Source: a virus | DNA: 64,000 nt | Direction: 5' to 3' (one strand) | Virus record (IMG/VR): IMGVR_UViG_3300042691_033066 | Location: 1-64,000 of that record | Part shown: piece by piece, positions 44,646 through 51,739 of the stretch | Layout: each line of letters starts with the position of its first letter | How positions within the stretch are numbered: position 1 is the first letter of the stretch | Program-made: the position numbers and the translations under genes | The notes under the pieces: model-generated | Seen by the model: only the letters and a program-made list of their open reading frames with translations | What the model was told of the DNA's origin: nothing | Database searches by the model: none

Positions 44646-44977
44646 TTCGTCTCACCGATTTACTAAAAGAAAATGCAGAACGCCGGGTAAACTTGATGAA
44701 AATTCAAGCTATCATGGAAAAGCTCTATCCAGAATTAACGGATAGTCAATCAAAAAAATTAATGGAATTATGCACAGAAGTTCATATGATGGCTTCCCAA
44801 ATGAATACTATCCCTTATATTAGAACAGAGAGTAGTATGATGCAATGGGCAATTTTGGAAGCAACTTTCAAGGCAAAAGTCGGTGAGCTAAAAGAAGAAG
44901 TTGTCAAGGTATGTGAAGATAAAAAAATTGATTCGGCAACTGTAGTTAAAGCACTTGACGAAGTATTAACATATTAA
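44642..44977 (+). CDS. Small helical head-region protein with capsid-targeting-like leader
   Basis: 111 aa. MIRLTDLLKEN resembles the leader of the preceding gene (MVIRLRDLLTEA); LKE|N would be its cleavage site and matches the LQE|N proposed for the major capsid. The remainder is helical with VNLMKIQAIMEKLYPELTD and no recognised domain. The ATG overlaps the previous stop, and the portal gene starts ten bases after it. Confidence 0.6.
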   Translation: MIRLTDLLKENAERRVNLMKIQAIMEKLYPELTDSQSKKLMELCTEVHMMASQMNTIPYIRTESSMMQWAILEATFKAKVGELKEEVVKVCEDKKIDSATVVKALDEVLTY

Positions 44978-44987
44978 GTGAGGTTTT

Positions 44988-46847
44988 ATGGCAGACACTA
45001 GCGTTTTCGGTAGACTTAAAAAACTTTTTTCGACCAACACGATTGTACGAAACGTTGGAGGAAAAAAATTAAGAATTGCCGATACTGATCAAATTCAATC
45101 ATTTGTCAATCGTCGTGGCGTAGATCGTTACCACCGGGTATATCAATCAGGTACGGGTGGTTATGGGTCACATCACGGTAGGTATGAAGCGGCAGCAGCT
45201 TTCCAAGGCGCTCGTCTTCAATTGTTCCGTGATTATGACATGATGGATAATGATCCTATTGTTGCCTCTATCTTAGACATTTACGCTGACGAAAGTACGG
45301 TAAAAGACGAATTTAATCGTATTTTGACAATTAAAACTGACGACAGCCAAATTCAAGAAATCCTTCATAATTTATTTTATGATATCCTCAACGTCGAGTT
45401 CAATCTCTGGCCGTGGATTCGTAACATGGCAAAATATGGGGATTTCTTTTTATATTTGGATATTGATCCTGAATACGGAATCGTTAACGCTATTCCGTTG
45501 TCTGTCTACGAAACCATTCGTGTAGAAGGCGAGGAACCGGGCAACCCATTCTCCGTTCGTTTCAGTATTCAAAATGACTTCTTAGCACTTGGAAAAACGG
45601 AATTTGATAACTATGAAATTGCCCACTTTCGTTTATTAGCCGATACTAATTTCCTTCCATATGGTAAGGCAATGATTGAAGGTGGTCGTCGTGTGTGGAA
45701 GCAACTCCAACTCATGGAAGATGCAATGTTAATTCATCGTATCATGAGAGCGCCCGACAAACGGAAGTTTAAGATTGATATTGGTAATATTCCACCGGCA
45801 GAAGTGGAAACGTATATGCAACGGATTATTGACAGAATGAAAAAAATTCCGTTGGTAGATCCAAAGACGGGTGATTACAATCTCCGATATAACATGCAGA
45901 ACATCACCGAAGATTTCTATCTTCCCGTGCGTGGAAAAGATTCTGGTACGGACATTGAAACCATGCAAGGATTACAATTCAATGCAATTGAAGACATTGA
46001 ATACCTTCGTAAGAAATTACTTGCAGCATTCAAGGTACCGAAATCATTCATTGGATATGAAGAAGACATTAACGGAAAAGCAACGTTGGCAGCACAAGAC
46101 GTTCGTTTCGCTCGTACCATTGAACGTATCCAACGTATCATGATTTCAGAACTCACCAAGATTGCTATTATTCATTTATATGTCCAAGGATTTACGGACG
46201 AAAAACTTATCAATTTTGAACTCTCGTTGACGAACCCGTCCACGTTGTACGAACAAGAAAAGATTAATATCTGGAAGGAAAAGTTCGCATTAGCAAAGGA
46301 TATGACGGGTGGTCAAGCAATTCTTCTCTCACAAGATTGGGTGTATAATAATATTCTTGAAATGTCCGACGAAGAAATTAAAGATCAACGAGACAAAATC
46401 ACAGAAGATTTGAAACGTCAACAAGAACAACTTGCCGCACAACAGCCACCGATGCCTGGTGCGGAAGGTGGGGCACCACCCGAACAAGCAGCCCCAGAAG
46501 AACAACCACCCGAGGGCGGTGAATCGGAAGGTGATGGTGAACAACAGATTGATGATGTGGATCAAATTCTCTCTAGTTTAGAAGATATGGAAGAAGATGA
46601 ATCTGAATTAGAAGAAATTTTGGTGAAGAATAAGGGTGGTAGACCACGAGAGGGATTAAAGTTTGGAACAGATAAACATCCGCTCGGTCGTGATCCGCTG
46701 GGACACAAAGAAAATAAAAAGTCCACAAAAAGAACACTTTCTAATGAAACAAAGACCTTTCTAGATGCATTACAAAAGAACGGAGTCAGTAAATACCGAC
46801 AAATTATAACAGAAACCTCTCTAAGTGATGAAAAACTAGAAGGTTAA
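44988..46847 (+). CDS. 20: Portal protein, gp20
   Basis: 619 aa (T4 gp20 524 aa). The conserved core is seen: YEAAAAFQGARLQLFRDYDM, DNDPIVASILDIYADESTVK, the WPWIRNMAKYGDFFLYLDID block, AHFRLLADTNFLPYGKAMIE, the MRAPDKRKFKIDIGN helix-turn and KKLLAAFKVPKSFIGYEED. The C-terminal ~100 residues are a Pro/Gln/Glu-rich extension (QQEQLAAQQPPMPGAEG) ending in an ITET/SDEKLEG tail, longer than in T4. The dodecameric portal nucleates prohead assembly, binds the terminase and later the neck. GAGG precedes the ATG. Confidence 0.95.
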   Translation: MADTSVFGRLKKLFSTNTIVRNVGGKKLRIADTDQIQSFVNRRGVDRYHRVYQSGTGGYGSHHGRYEAAAAFQGARLQLFRDYDMMDNDPIVASILDIYADESTVKDEFNRILTIKTDDSQIQEILHNLFYDILNVEFNLWPWIRNMAKYGDFFLYLDIDPEYGIVNAIPLSVYETIRVEGEEPGNPFSVRFSIQNDFLALGKTEFDNYEIAHFRLLADTNFLPYGKAMIEGGRRVWKQLQLMEDAMLIHRIMRAPDKRKFKIDIGNIPPAEVETYMQRIIDRMKKIPLVDPKTGDYNLRYNMQNITEDFYLPVRGKDSGTDIETMQGLQFNAIEDIEYLRKKLLAAFKVPKSFIGYEEDINGKATLAAQDVRFARTIERIQRIMISELTKIAIIHLYVQGFTDEKLINFELSLTNPSTLYEQEKINIWKEKFALAKDMTGGQAILLSQDWVYNNILEMSDEEIKDQRDKITEDLKRQQEQLAAQQPPMPGAEGGAPPEQAAPEEQPPEGGESEGDGEQQIDDVDQILSSLEDMEEDESELEEILVKNKGGRPREGLKFGTDKHPLGRDPLGHKENKKSTKRTLSNETKTFLDALQKNGVSKYRQIITETSLSDEKLEG

Positions 46848-46861
46848 TGATGTTTCAAGAT

Positions 46862-46869
46862 ATTTACTT
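46862..46869 (+). promoter_or_regulatory. Late-promoter-like element TATTTACT
   Basis: A six-of-eight match to TATTTATA, 39 bases before the ATG at 46909, in the only gap between portal and protease genes. Confidence 0.35.
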
Positions 46870-46908
46870 ATATATGGTGGTTGTTTACTCGTCTAATACG
46901 GATAACAT

Positions 46909-47787
46909 ATGAACATCAAACACAATAAAATTAAAAATACCGGCATTCTATTTGAATTACTCGTCAGAAAAGTGGCATCAGACGTTCTGGACGGTAAATC
47001 AGATAGCTTTGCGGTCAGACTGATGCGAGAACACTTTCATTCCAAGTCAGAATTGGGGAAAGAACTCCAACTGTATCGTTCATTTTTTAACACTACAAAA
47101 TTATCCGAAACGAAATCATTGGATATGTTAAATTTGGTCTTGGTGAAGCGTAAGACATTAAATGAAAAACTGTTAGACGCACAAAAATTTCTTTTAATTA
47201 AAGAGATTAAACAACACTGTGATCTAAAACAATTTATGGCAGGACGAGTTCCGTCATATAAAGTGTATGCGTCCGTATACAAATTATTTGAAACCACAAA
47301 CCGTTCAGACACCGATCCAGCAATGTTTACACAAATTGATGAGATGGTCAATGCACGGTTTGTTGTTGTGGAACATCTCAAGGGTGAACTCAAAGAAGAA
47401 AAGATCATCAAAGAAAGCAATTATTCGGAAGTATTGAAAGAACAACCCGAAGAAATTCGCTATTTGTCATATAAGTTCTTACTAGAACGATTCAACGAAA
47501 AGTACAGTAATTTCAGTGACAAGCAAAAAACCTTATTGCGGGAATATATCAATAACGGAACTGATATTGAAAAATTCGGAAAATATATTTCTGATGAAGC
47601 AAAACAGTTAACTCAACGAATCAAGAAAAATTCTCATAAAATTAAAAATGACGTTACCAGAATTAAAATAAACGAAGTGACTTCTCAATTACAACACATT
47701 CAATCTAAAACAACGATAAAAGACAATTATATTACTGCTTTATTAATTGCTTACGAAATTTCACATGAACTTGACTCGTTGAGTTAA
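46909..47787 (+). CDS. Conserved prohead-cluster protein, unknown
   Basis: 292 aa, helical and basic. KNTGILFELLVRKVASDVLD near the N terminus and SELGKELQLYRSFF are features I recall from a protein regularly found between portal and prohead protease genes of marine T4-like phages. It has a coiled C-terminal half (KNSHKIKNDVTRIKINEVTS). Its location suggests a prohead core or assembly role comparable to T4 gp67/gp68, but the sequence is unlike those. No ribosome site stronger than GGATAA is visible. Confidence 0.62.
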   Translation: MNIKHNKIKNTGILFELLVRKVASDVLDGKSDSFAVRLMREHFHSKSELGKELQLYRSFFNTTKLSETKSLDMLNLVLVKRKTLNEKLLDAQKFLLIKEIKQHCDLKQFMAGRVPSYKVYASVYKLFETTNRSDTDPAMFTQIDEMVNARFVVVEHLKGELKEEKIIKESNYSEVLKEQPEEIRYLSYKFLLERFNEKYSNFSDKQKTLLREYINNGTDIEKFGKYISDEAKQLTQRIKKNSHKIKNDVTRIKINEVTSQLQHIQSKTTIKDNYITALLIAYEISHELDSLS

Positions 47788-47790
47788 TAT

Positions 47791-48255
47791 ATGAATACAG
47801 AAGAAAAACTCCGTGAAATGATTCGGGAACTTATTGAAAATGAATTAAATGAAATCAGTACTACTGCCGGTGTTGCCGGATACTTGACACCTAAAGCGTT
47901 TGTTGGTGATAAACAGGGTAACACAGATCACATAAAACAAATGGCAAAACGCATTGGGTATACGTTAACCAAGCGTGGCGCAGAAGCAACGGGCAAAGGT
48001 GATAAGTTGAATGAAAACTATTACGCATATCGTAACGATGCATCCAAACTTCCCCACCAAAAAATCGGAGAAGCTATTTCTCAAATTAACAAACAATTGA
48101 AATTGATGGAGAAGGCGTTACATTACAATAATCGTTTAAAAAATGAATATGGCGTCAGTAATGAATCGTTGTGGAAACGAACACAAAATCAAATGACTAA
48201 ATTAGAAGCACGACTCATGGAAATGGCTCGTCGCCTTCGTGAGATGAGAGGATAA
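47791..48255 (+). CDS. Conserved prohead-cluster protein with LNE leader
   Basis: 154 aa. The N-terminal amphipathic leader MNTEEKLREMIRELIENELNE (LNE at 19-21) is followed by TTAGVAGYLTPKAF. The middle part, NENYYAYRNDASKLPHQKIG, and the helical QINKQLKLMEKALHY are conserved in cyanophage-type head clusters in my memory. The leader again looks like a capsid-targeting peptide with a possible cut after LNE, although the next residue (Ile) is not the preferred one. It directly precedes the protease gene by one base. Confidence 0.62.
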   Translation: MNTEEKLREMIRELIENELNEISTTAGVAGYLTPKAFVGDKQGNTDHIKQMAKRIGYTLTKRGAEATGKGDKLNENYYAYRNDASKLPHQKIGEAISQINKQLKLMEKALHYNNRLKNEYGVSNESLWKRTQNQMTKLEARLMEMARRLREMRG

Positions 48256-48256
48256 T

Positions 48257-48841
48257 ATGGCACTTCTTTGTGAATATACTGAACTTCAATATGACAGAAA
48301 TATATTATTAGAATCTATTGATGGTAACAAACCACTAATTCTAAAAAATGTCGTATTGCAACGAGCAAATGCAAAGAATCAAAACGGTCGTGTGTATCCA
48401 AAAGAAATTCTCATGCGTGAAGCATCGGTTTACAAACAAAACTTTGTCAATCAACGCCGAGCACTTGGAGAACTTGATCATCCCGAAAGTCCCGTCGTCA
48501 ATTTAAAAAATGTGTGTTGCAACGTGGTTGGGTTGTGGCCAGACGGCGATGATGTTCGTGGTGATATAGAAATTCTTACCACACCAACTGGTAATATTGT
48601 TCGGGAACTTATTAAGAATAATATCCGGTTAGGAGTATCATCCAGAGGCATGGGATCGGTACGACAGATGGGAGAAAATACCGTAGAAGTCCAAGAAGAT
48701 TTCAGTTTAATTTGTTTTGATATTGTGTCAAATCCTTCCACATTTGGGGCTTTCATTAACGAAAGTGTGGATTCAAAGATTGTCACCCCATACGATACGA
48801 TTGATAAGTTGGTTCACGATTTCTTAAGCGAAGTTAAATAA
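48257..48841 (+). CDS. 21: Prohead core protease, gp21
   Basis: 194 aa (T4 gp21 212 aa). VVLQRANAKNQNGRVYPKEI, then GELDHPESPVVNLKNV with the catalytic His in LDH, and IRLGVSSRGMGSV with the nucleophile Ser. FDIVSNPSTFGAFINES closes the fold. It is a serine protease of the phage prohead family (herpesvirus assemblin-like fold) which cuts scaffold, capsid and internal proteins at (I/L)xE sites, then itself. It lies in the canonical order before scaffold and major capsid. Two possible serines (SSR) are adjacent, so the exact nucleophile is not certain. Confidence 0.92.
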   Translation: MALLCEYTELQYDRNILLESIDGNKPLILKNVVLQRANAKNQNGRVYPKEILMREASVYKQNFVNQRRALGELDHPESPVVNLKNVCCNVVGLWPDGDDVRGDIEILTTPTGNIVRELIKNNIRLGVSSRGMGSVRQMGENTVEVQEDFSLICFDIVSNPSTFGAFINESVDSKIVTPYDTIDKLVHDFLSEVK

Positions 48842-48852
48842 AGGAGAGTAAT

Positions 48853-49128
48853 ATGTTATTATTAATCAGTGTTATCGTTGTTGCTGGTACTATTGCATGG
48901 TTTGTCATTAAAGATATGAACAAACCCCTTGCCGAAAAACTTTCTACACATGTCAAAAAAGTTGAAGATAAGGTTGAATCTGTCGCCGATCTCAATAAGG
49001 ATGGTGTGGTTAATGTTGCTGATGCAAAGGTAGCAGTTGAAAAGACAAAAAAGGCAACGGCTAAGGCAACGGCTAAAGTTGTTGATAAGGTTAAAAAGTC
49101 ACGTGGACGTAAAAAGAAAACGGACTAA
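48853..49128 (+). CDS. Membrane-anchored Lys-rich protein with dockerin-like calcium loop
   Basis: 91 aa. Residues 2-19 form a TM anchor (LLLISVIVVAGTIAWFVI). Residues 46-57 (DLNKDGVVNVAD) match a dockerin/EF-hand loop with D46, N48, D50, N54 and D57. The remainder is Ala/Lys/Val-rich and ends KKSRGRKKKTD, a nucleic-acid-like basic tail. In the prohead cluster this could tether the assembling prohead to the membrane (T4 proheads assemble on the inner membrane), which is inference. AAGGAG precedes the ATG. Confidence 0.62.
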   Translation: MLLLISVIVVAGTIAWFVIKDMNKPLAEKLSTHVKKVEDKVESVADLNKDGVVNVADAKVAVEKTKKATAKATAKVVDKVKKSRGRKKKTD

Positions 49129-49131
49129 TAC

Positions 49132-49524
49132 ATGCCAGCAGTTAGTAAGCAACAGCAAAAATTATTTGGACTAGTACACGCGTATCAGCAGGGCAAAGTT
49201 CCTGCTGATAAGGTCAGTTCAAAGATTAAAAAGATTGCCAATAGTATTTCTCCGGAAGACGCAAAAAAATATGCGTCTACGTCTCATGCGGACATTAACG
49301 GATTGAAAGAGGTGTTCAACTCCCCATCTTACATTCGGCAAACGTTGGAAGAAATTATACAGACTAATACGCCAGATTATGTCAAGGGACAACTAATTGA
49401 CGTATATACAGCGCAGATGCTTACAACTGTCATGAAAAAATTAAACGAAGAAAATAAAAATGTTTTATTACAAAAGTCATTGAACGAAATAGTGGCTATT
49501 TCGTATAAAATATTAACCTACTGA
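49132..49524 (+). CDS. DUF3008-like protein
   Basis: 130 aa. The N terminus PAVSKQQQKLFGLVHAYQQG, then VSSKIKKIANSISPEDAKKY and ASTSHADINGLKE, match DUF3008 as I recall it, a small family found in phages and bacteria, of unknown function. The C-terminal half is an extra helical region (PDYVKGQLIDVYTAQMLTTV). It is packed between the anchored protein and the HAD phosphatase with three-base gaps. Confidence 0.68.
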   Translation: MPAVSKQQQKLFGLVHAYQQGKVPADKVSSKIKKIANSISPEDAKKYASTSHADINGLKEVFNSPSYIRQTLEEIIQTNTPDYVKGQLIDVYTAQMLTTVMKKLNEENKNVLLQKSLNEIVAISYKILTY

Positions 49525-49527
49525 GAT

Positions 49528-50214
49528 ATGGGGAAAACATTATTTGTCAGCGATTTTGATGATACCTTGGCACGTACAGATGCCAAGGTAATTCTTGTTC
49601 GGAATGGTGAACGGACGGAAATGGATCCAGCAGCATTTGCCATATATGAACCAGAAAAAGGCGACACATTTGATTTTTCGCAATTTGATAAACTCATCAA
49701 TCCTCGTCCCATCCAACGATTTGTTAAATTATTAAAACAAGCAATTGGACGAGCAGATAAAATTGCCATATTAACTGCCCGAGGTCATACTCGTCCCGTC
49801 GCGCAATTTTTAAAAATGCACGGAATTGACGCCGGAGTGTCTATCGCAGCAATAGGTAGCGCAGACCCAGAAAAGAAAGCAAGTTATATCCGTAAACATA
49901 TTCAAGCTGGATTTGATAGAGTTGCATTTATTGACGACTCTCCGAAAAATATTGCAGCAGTTGAACGACTACGAACAGAATTTCCTAAAGCAAAGATTTT
50001 AGCACATCAAGCAAAAGAAGAAGAGGAACATCCAACTGATGAACCCAAATCGGCCAACAAGCCTACATTAGATTCACCAGAAATGAGTGCTATTGCTCAA
50101 CAAGCAAAGCAAATGGGATTGACTGATTTTAGGTTTGGTCGGTATGGAAAAGATGGAAAGGTTACACATATTATTAAAAACGGACGATTGGTTCCGAAAC
50201 CCAAGGGGGCATAA
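49528..50214 (+). CDS. HAD-family phosphatase
   Basis: 228 aa. Motif I LFVSDFDDTLA with nucleophile D9 and D11; motif II ILTARGHTRP around residue 87; a conserved Lys in the EKKASYIRKH helix; motif IV FIDDSPKNIAAV. These are the four HAD motifs, in an arrangement like the acid-phosphatase/polynucleotide 3'-phosphatase group. The substrate is unknown: a nucleotide, a 3'-phosphate end or a phosphoprotein are possible. A Glu/Pro-rich linker and a small C-terminal domain (DFRFGRYGKDGKVTHIIKNG) follow. Finding it inside the prohead operon is unusual. Its stop overlaps the next start. Confidence 0.85.
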   Translation: MGKTLFVSDFDDTLARTDAKVILVRNGERTEMDPAAFAIYEPEKGDTFDFSQFDKLINPRPIQRFVKLLKQAIGRADKIAILTARGHTRPVAQFLKMHGIDAGVSIAAIGSADPEKKASYIRKHIQAGFDRVAFIDDSPKNIAAVERLRTEFPKAKILAHQAKEEEEHPTDEPKSANKPTLDSPEMSAIAQQAKQMGLTDFRFGRYGKDGKVTHIIKNGRLVPKPKGA

Positions 50215-50429
50215 TGCACGTAAAGGTTAATGAAGGAAAAGATGATTTGAACAAAGCATTGAAGCAGTTTACAAAAATGGTTAAGAAGTCGGAGATCATG
50301 CAGGAACTACGTAACCGAGAGCACTTTTTAAAGCCATCAAAGAAACGTATTTTCAAACGTCAAGAAGCACTTCGTCGTAGAAAACGTGAAGAACGAAGAG
50401 CAGCAAGACAAAAACATTACGATAATTGA
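50214..50429 (+). CDS. rpsU: Ribosomal protein bS21 homologue
   Basis: 71 aa. VKVNEGKDDLNKALKQFTKM, then KSEIMQELRNREHFLKPS and a basic tail (KRQEALRRRKREERRAAR) reproduce the bS21 pattern: N-terminal strand, NEG...ALK helix, R-x-x-R-E-x-x-x-K-P-S turn and long arginine-rich helix. bS21 sits at the 30S platform next to the anti-Shine-Dalgarno and helps select mRNA leaders. Phage bS21 copies are known from large marine and huge phages, where they may replace the host protein and favour phage messages. The ATG overlaps the phosphatase stop. It is the last gene before the gp22-gp23 leader. Confidence 0.85.
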   Translation: MHVKVNEGKDDLNKALKQFTKMVKKSEIMQELRNREHFLKPSKKRIFKRQEALRRRKREERRAARQKHYDN

Positions 50430-50450
50430 TATTTTAGAAATTTAGTAATA

Positions 50451-50458
50451 TATTTATT
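50451..50458 (+). promoter_or_regulatory. Late-promoter-like element TATTTATT upstream of gp22-gp23
   Basis: TATATTTATTAA, 97 bases before the gp22 ATG; a second T-rich copy TTTTTATA lies at 50494-50501. The 126-base gap is one of the longest in the window and holds no gene. Confidence 0.5.
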
Positions 50459-50509
50459 AAAGTGAAAACACTAATGTTTAATATTGGTGGGAATTTTTAT
50501 ATCTACTAT

Positions 50510-50531
50510 AACAGATTATAATATCTGTTTT
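50510..50531 (+). other. Hairpin in the gp22 leader
   Basis: AACAGAT (50510-50516) pairs with ATCTGTT (50523-50529) around a six-base AT loop, followed by TTC. It is AT-rich and weak. It could be a leaky terminator after the bS21 gene or a structure stabilising the capsid message. Confidence 0.4.
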
Positions 50532-50555
50532 CATTCCTCATAGGAGTATTACAAT

Positions 50556-51719
50556 ATGGCAAAGATTACAAATAATCTTCTAAAACAAGCCATTGCTGAT
50601 GCAGAAGCAGTTCGTGAAACTGCCGTTGCTAACGCAAAGTTGGTATTAGAAGAAGCAATTACCCCACAAATTCGTGATATGATTGCCCGTCGCCTTCGTG
50701 TTGAATCAGAAATGGCAGATACGGAAGAAAAGGAAGAAGTTAAGGAAGAATCAGTAAAAGAACTCCCATTCCAAGACGCTGAGGCAGAAGGAGGTGCAGA
50801 ATTCCCAGCCGATACATCAACCGTTGGTTCCGGTGAAAACAAGGAACCATCAGATGATGCATTTGATACGTCCGCAATTGGCGATGGCGGTGAAAATGTA
50901 GACGATAGTCACACGGACTGGTATGATGATTGGTCTGAGAGTGATTTTGACCTTGAAGAAGTAATCAAGGAATTAGAAGAAGATATTGCTCGTCTTGCGG
51001 AAGCAGAACATGAAGGCGAAGGCGAAGGCGAAGCAGAAGAAAAGGAAGAAGCACCTGAAGCAGAAAAGAAAGAAAACCCATTTGCAGAAAAGAATGGTGA
51101 AGAAATGAAGAAAGAAGGATGGAAGCAGAATGAATTGACACACAAGGCACCTGCAGCAGATCCATCAATCGACGCAAAAGCACCTGTTCATGAAAAAGAT
51201 ATGGAAATGGGTGCTGAAGAAGGTGAAGAAGAACTAGATCTTGAAGCAATTCTTGCAGAACTTGAAGCCGATGAAGAAGATCCAACTGGTGCACCTGCAC
51301 ATGGTGGAATGGATAAGACAAAAGCAATGGCTGCTCATCTTGCGGGACTCAAGAAAGAATTGGCACAACATCGTGCGGTCATCAATACCCTACGTGAACG
51401 CCTACAAGAAGTTAACTTATTAAACTCAAAGTTGCTCTTCACAAACAAGATCTTCCGTAAGGAAGGTTTAACAAACGAACAAAAAGTTCGTATCGTTGAA
51501 TCATTTGATCGTGCAACAAACGTTCGTGAAGTGAAACTCGTTTATGCGGCACTTGTTGAAAATCTTTCAACAGCAGCTAAGACTTTCAATGCATCCCGCA
51601 AGAAAGTCGTTACCGAAGGATTAGCTTCCAAGGTAACACCAAGTACGGCTCCAAAGAAGGAAGTTATCGTTGAAAATACGGTAGCCCGTCGTTTACAAGA
51701 ACTCGCAGGAATTATCTAA
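50556..51719 (+). CDS. 22: Prohead scaffold/core protein, gp22-like
   Basis: 387 aa (longer than T4 gp22 at about 270). Highly acidic: Glu/Asp/Ala stretches throughout residues 45-260 (DFDLEEVIKELEED, EGEGEGEAEEKEEAPEAEKK). The C-terminal part has the scaffold helix (LAGLKKELAQHRAVINTL, LLFTNKIFRKEGLTNEQKVR, IVESFDRATNVREVKLVYAA) and ends VARRLQELAGII, as in other gp22 proteins. It forms the temporary inner core of the prohead and is digested by gp21; VVTE|G and VIVE|N near the end are candidate sites. Strong TAGGAG before the ATG and CGT/AAG-biased codons indicate high expression. Confidence 0.85.
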   Translation: MAKITNNLLKQAIADAEAVRETAVANAKLVLEEAITPQIRDMIARRLRVESEMADTEEKEEVKEESVKELPFQDAEAEGGAEFPADTSTVGSGENKEPSDDAFDTSAIGDGGENVDDSHTDWYDDWSESDFDLEEVIKELEEDIARLAEAEHEGEGEGEAEEKEEAPEAEKKENPFAEKNGEEMKKEGWKQNELTHKAPAADPSIDAKAPVHEKDMEMGAEEGEEELDLEAILAELEADEEDPTGAPAHGGMDKTKAMAAHLAGLKKELAQHRAVINTLRERLQEVNLLNSKLLFTNKIFRKEGLTNEQKVRIVESFDRATNVREVKLVYAALVENLSTAAKTFNASRKKVVTEGLASKVTPSTAPKKEVIVENTVARRLQELAGII

Positions 51720-51739
51720 TATTATAGGAGATTTACCAT

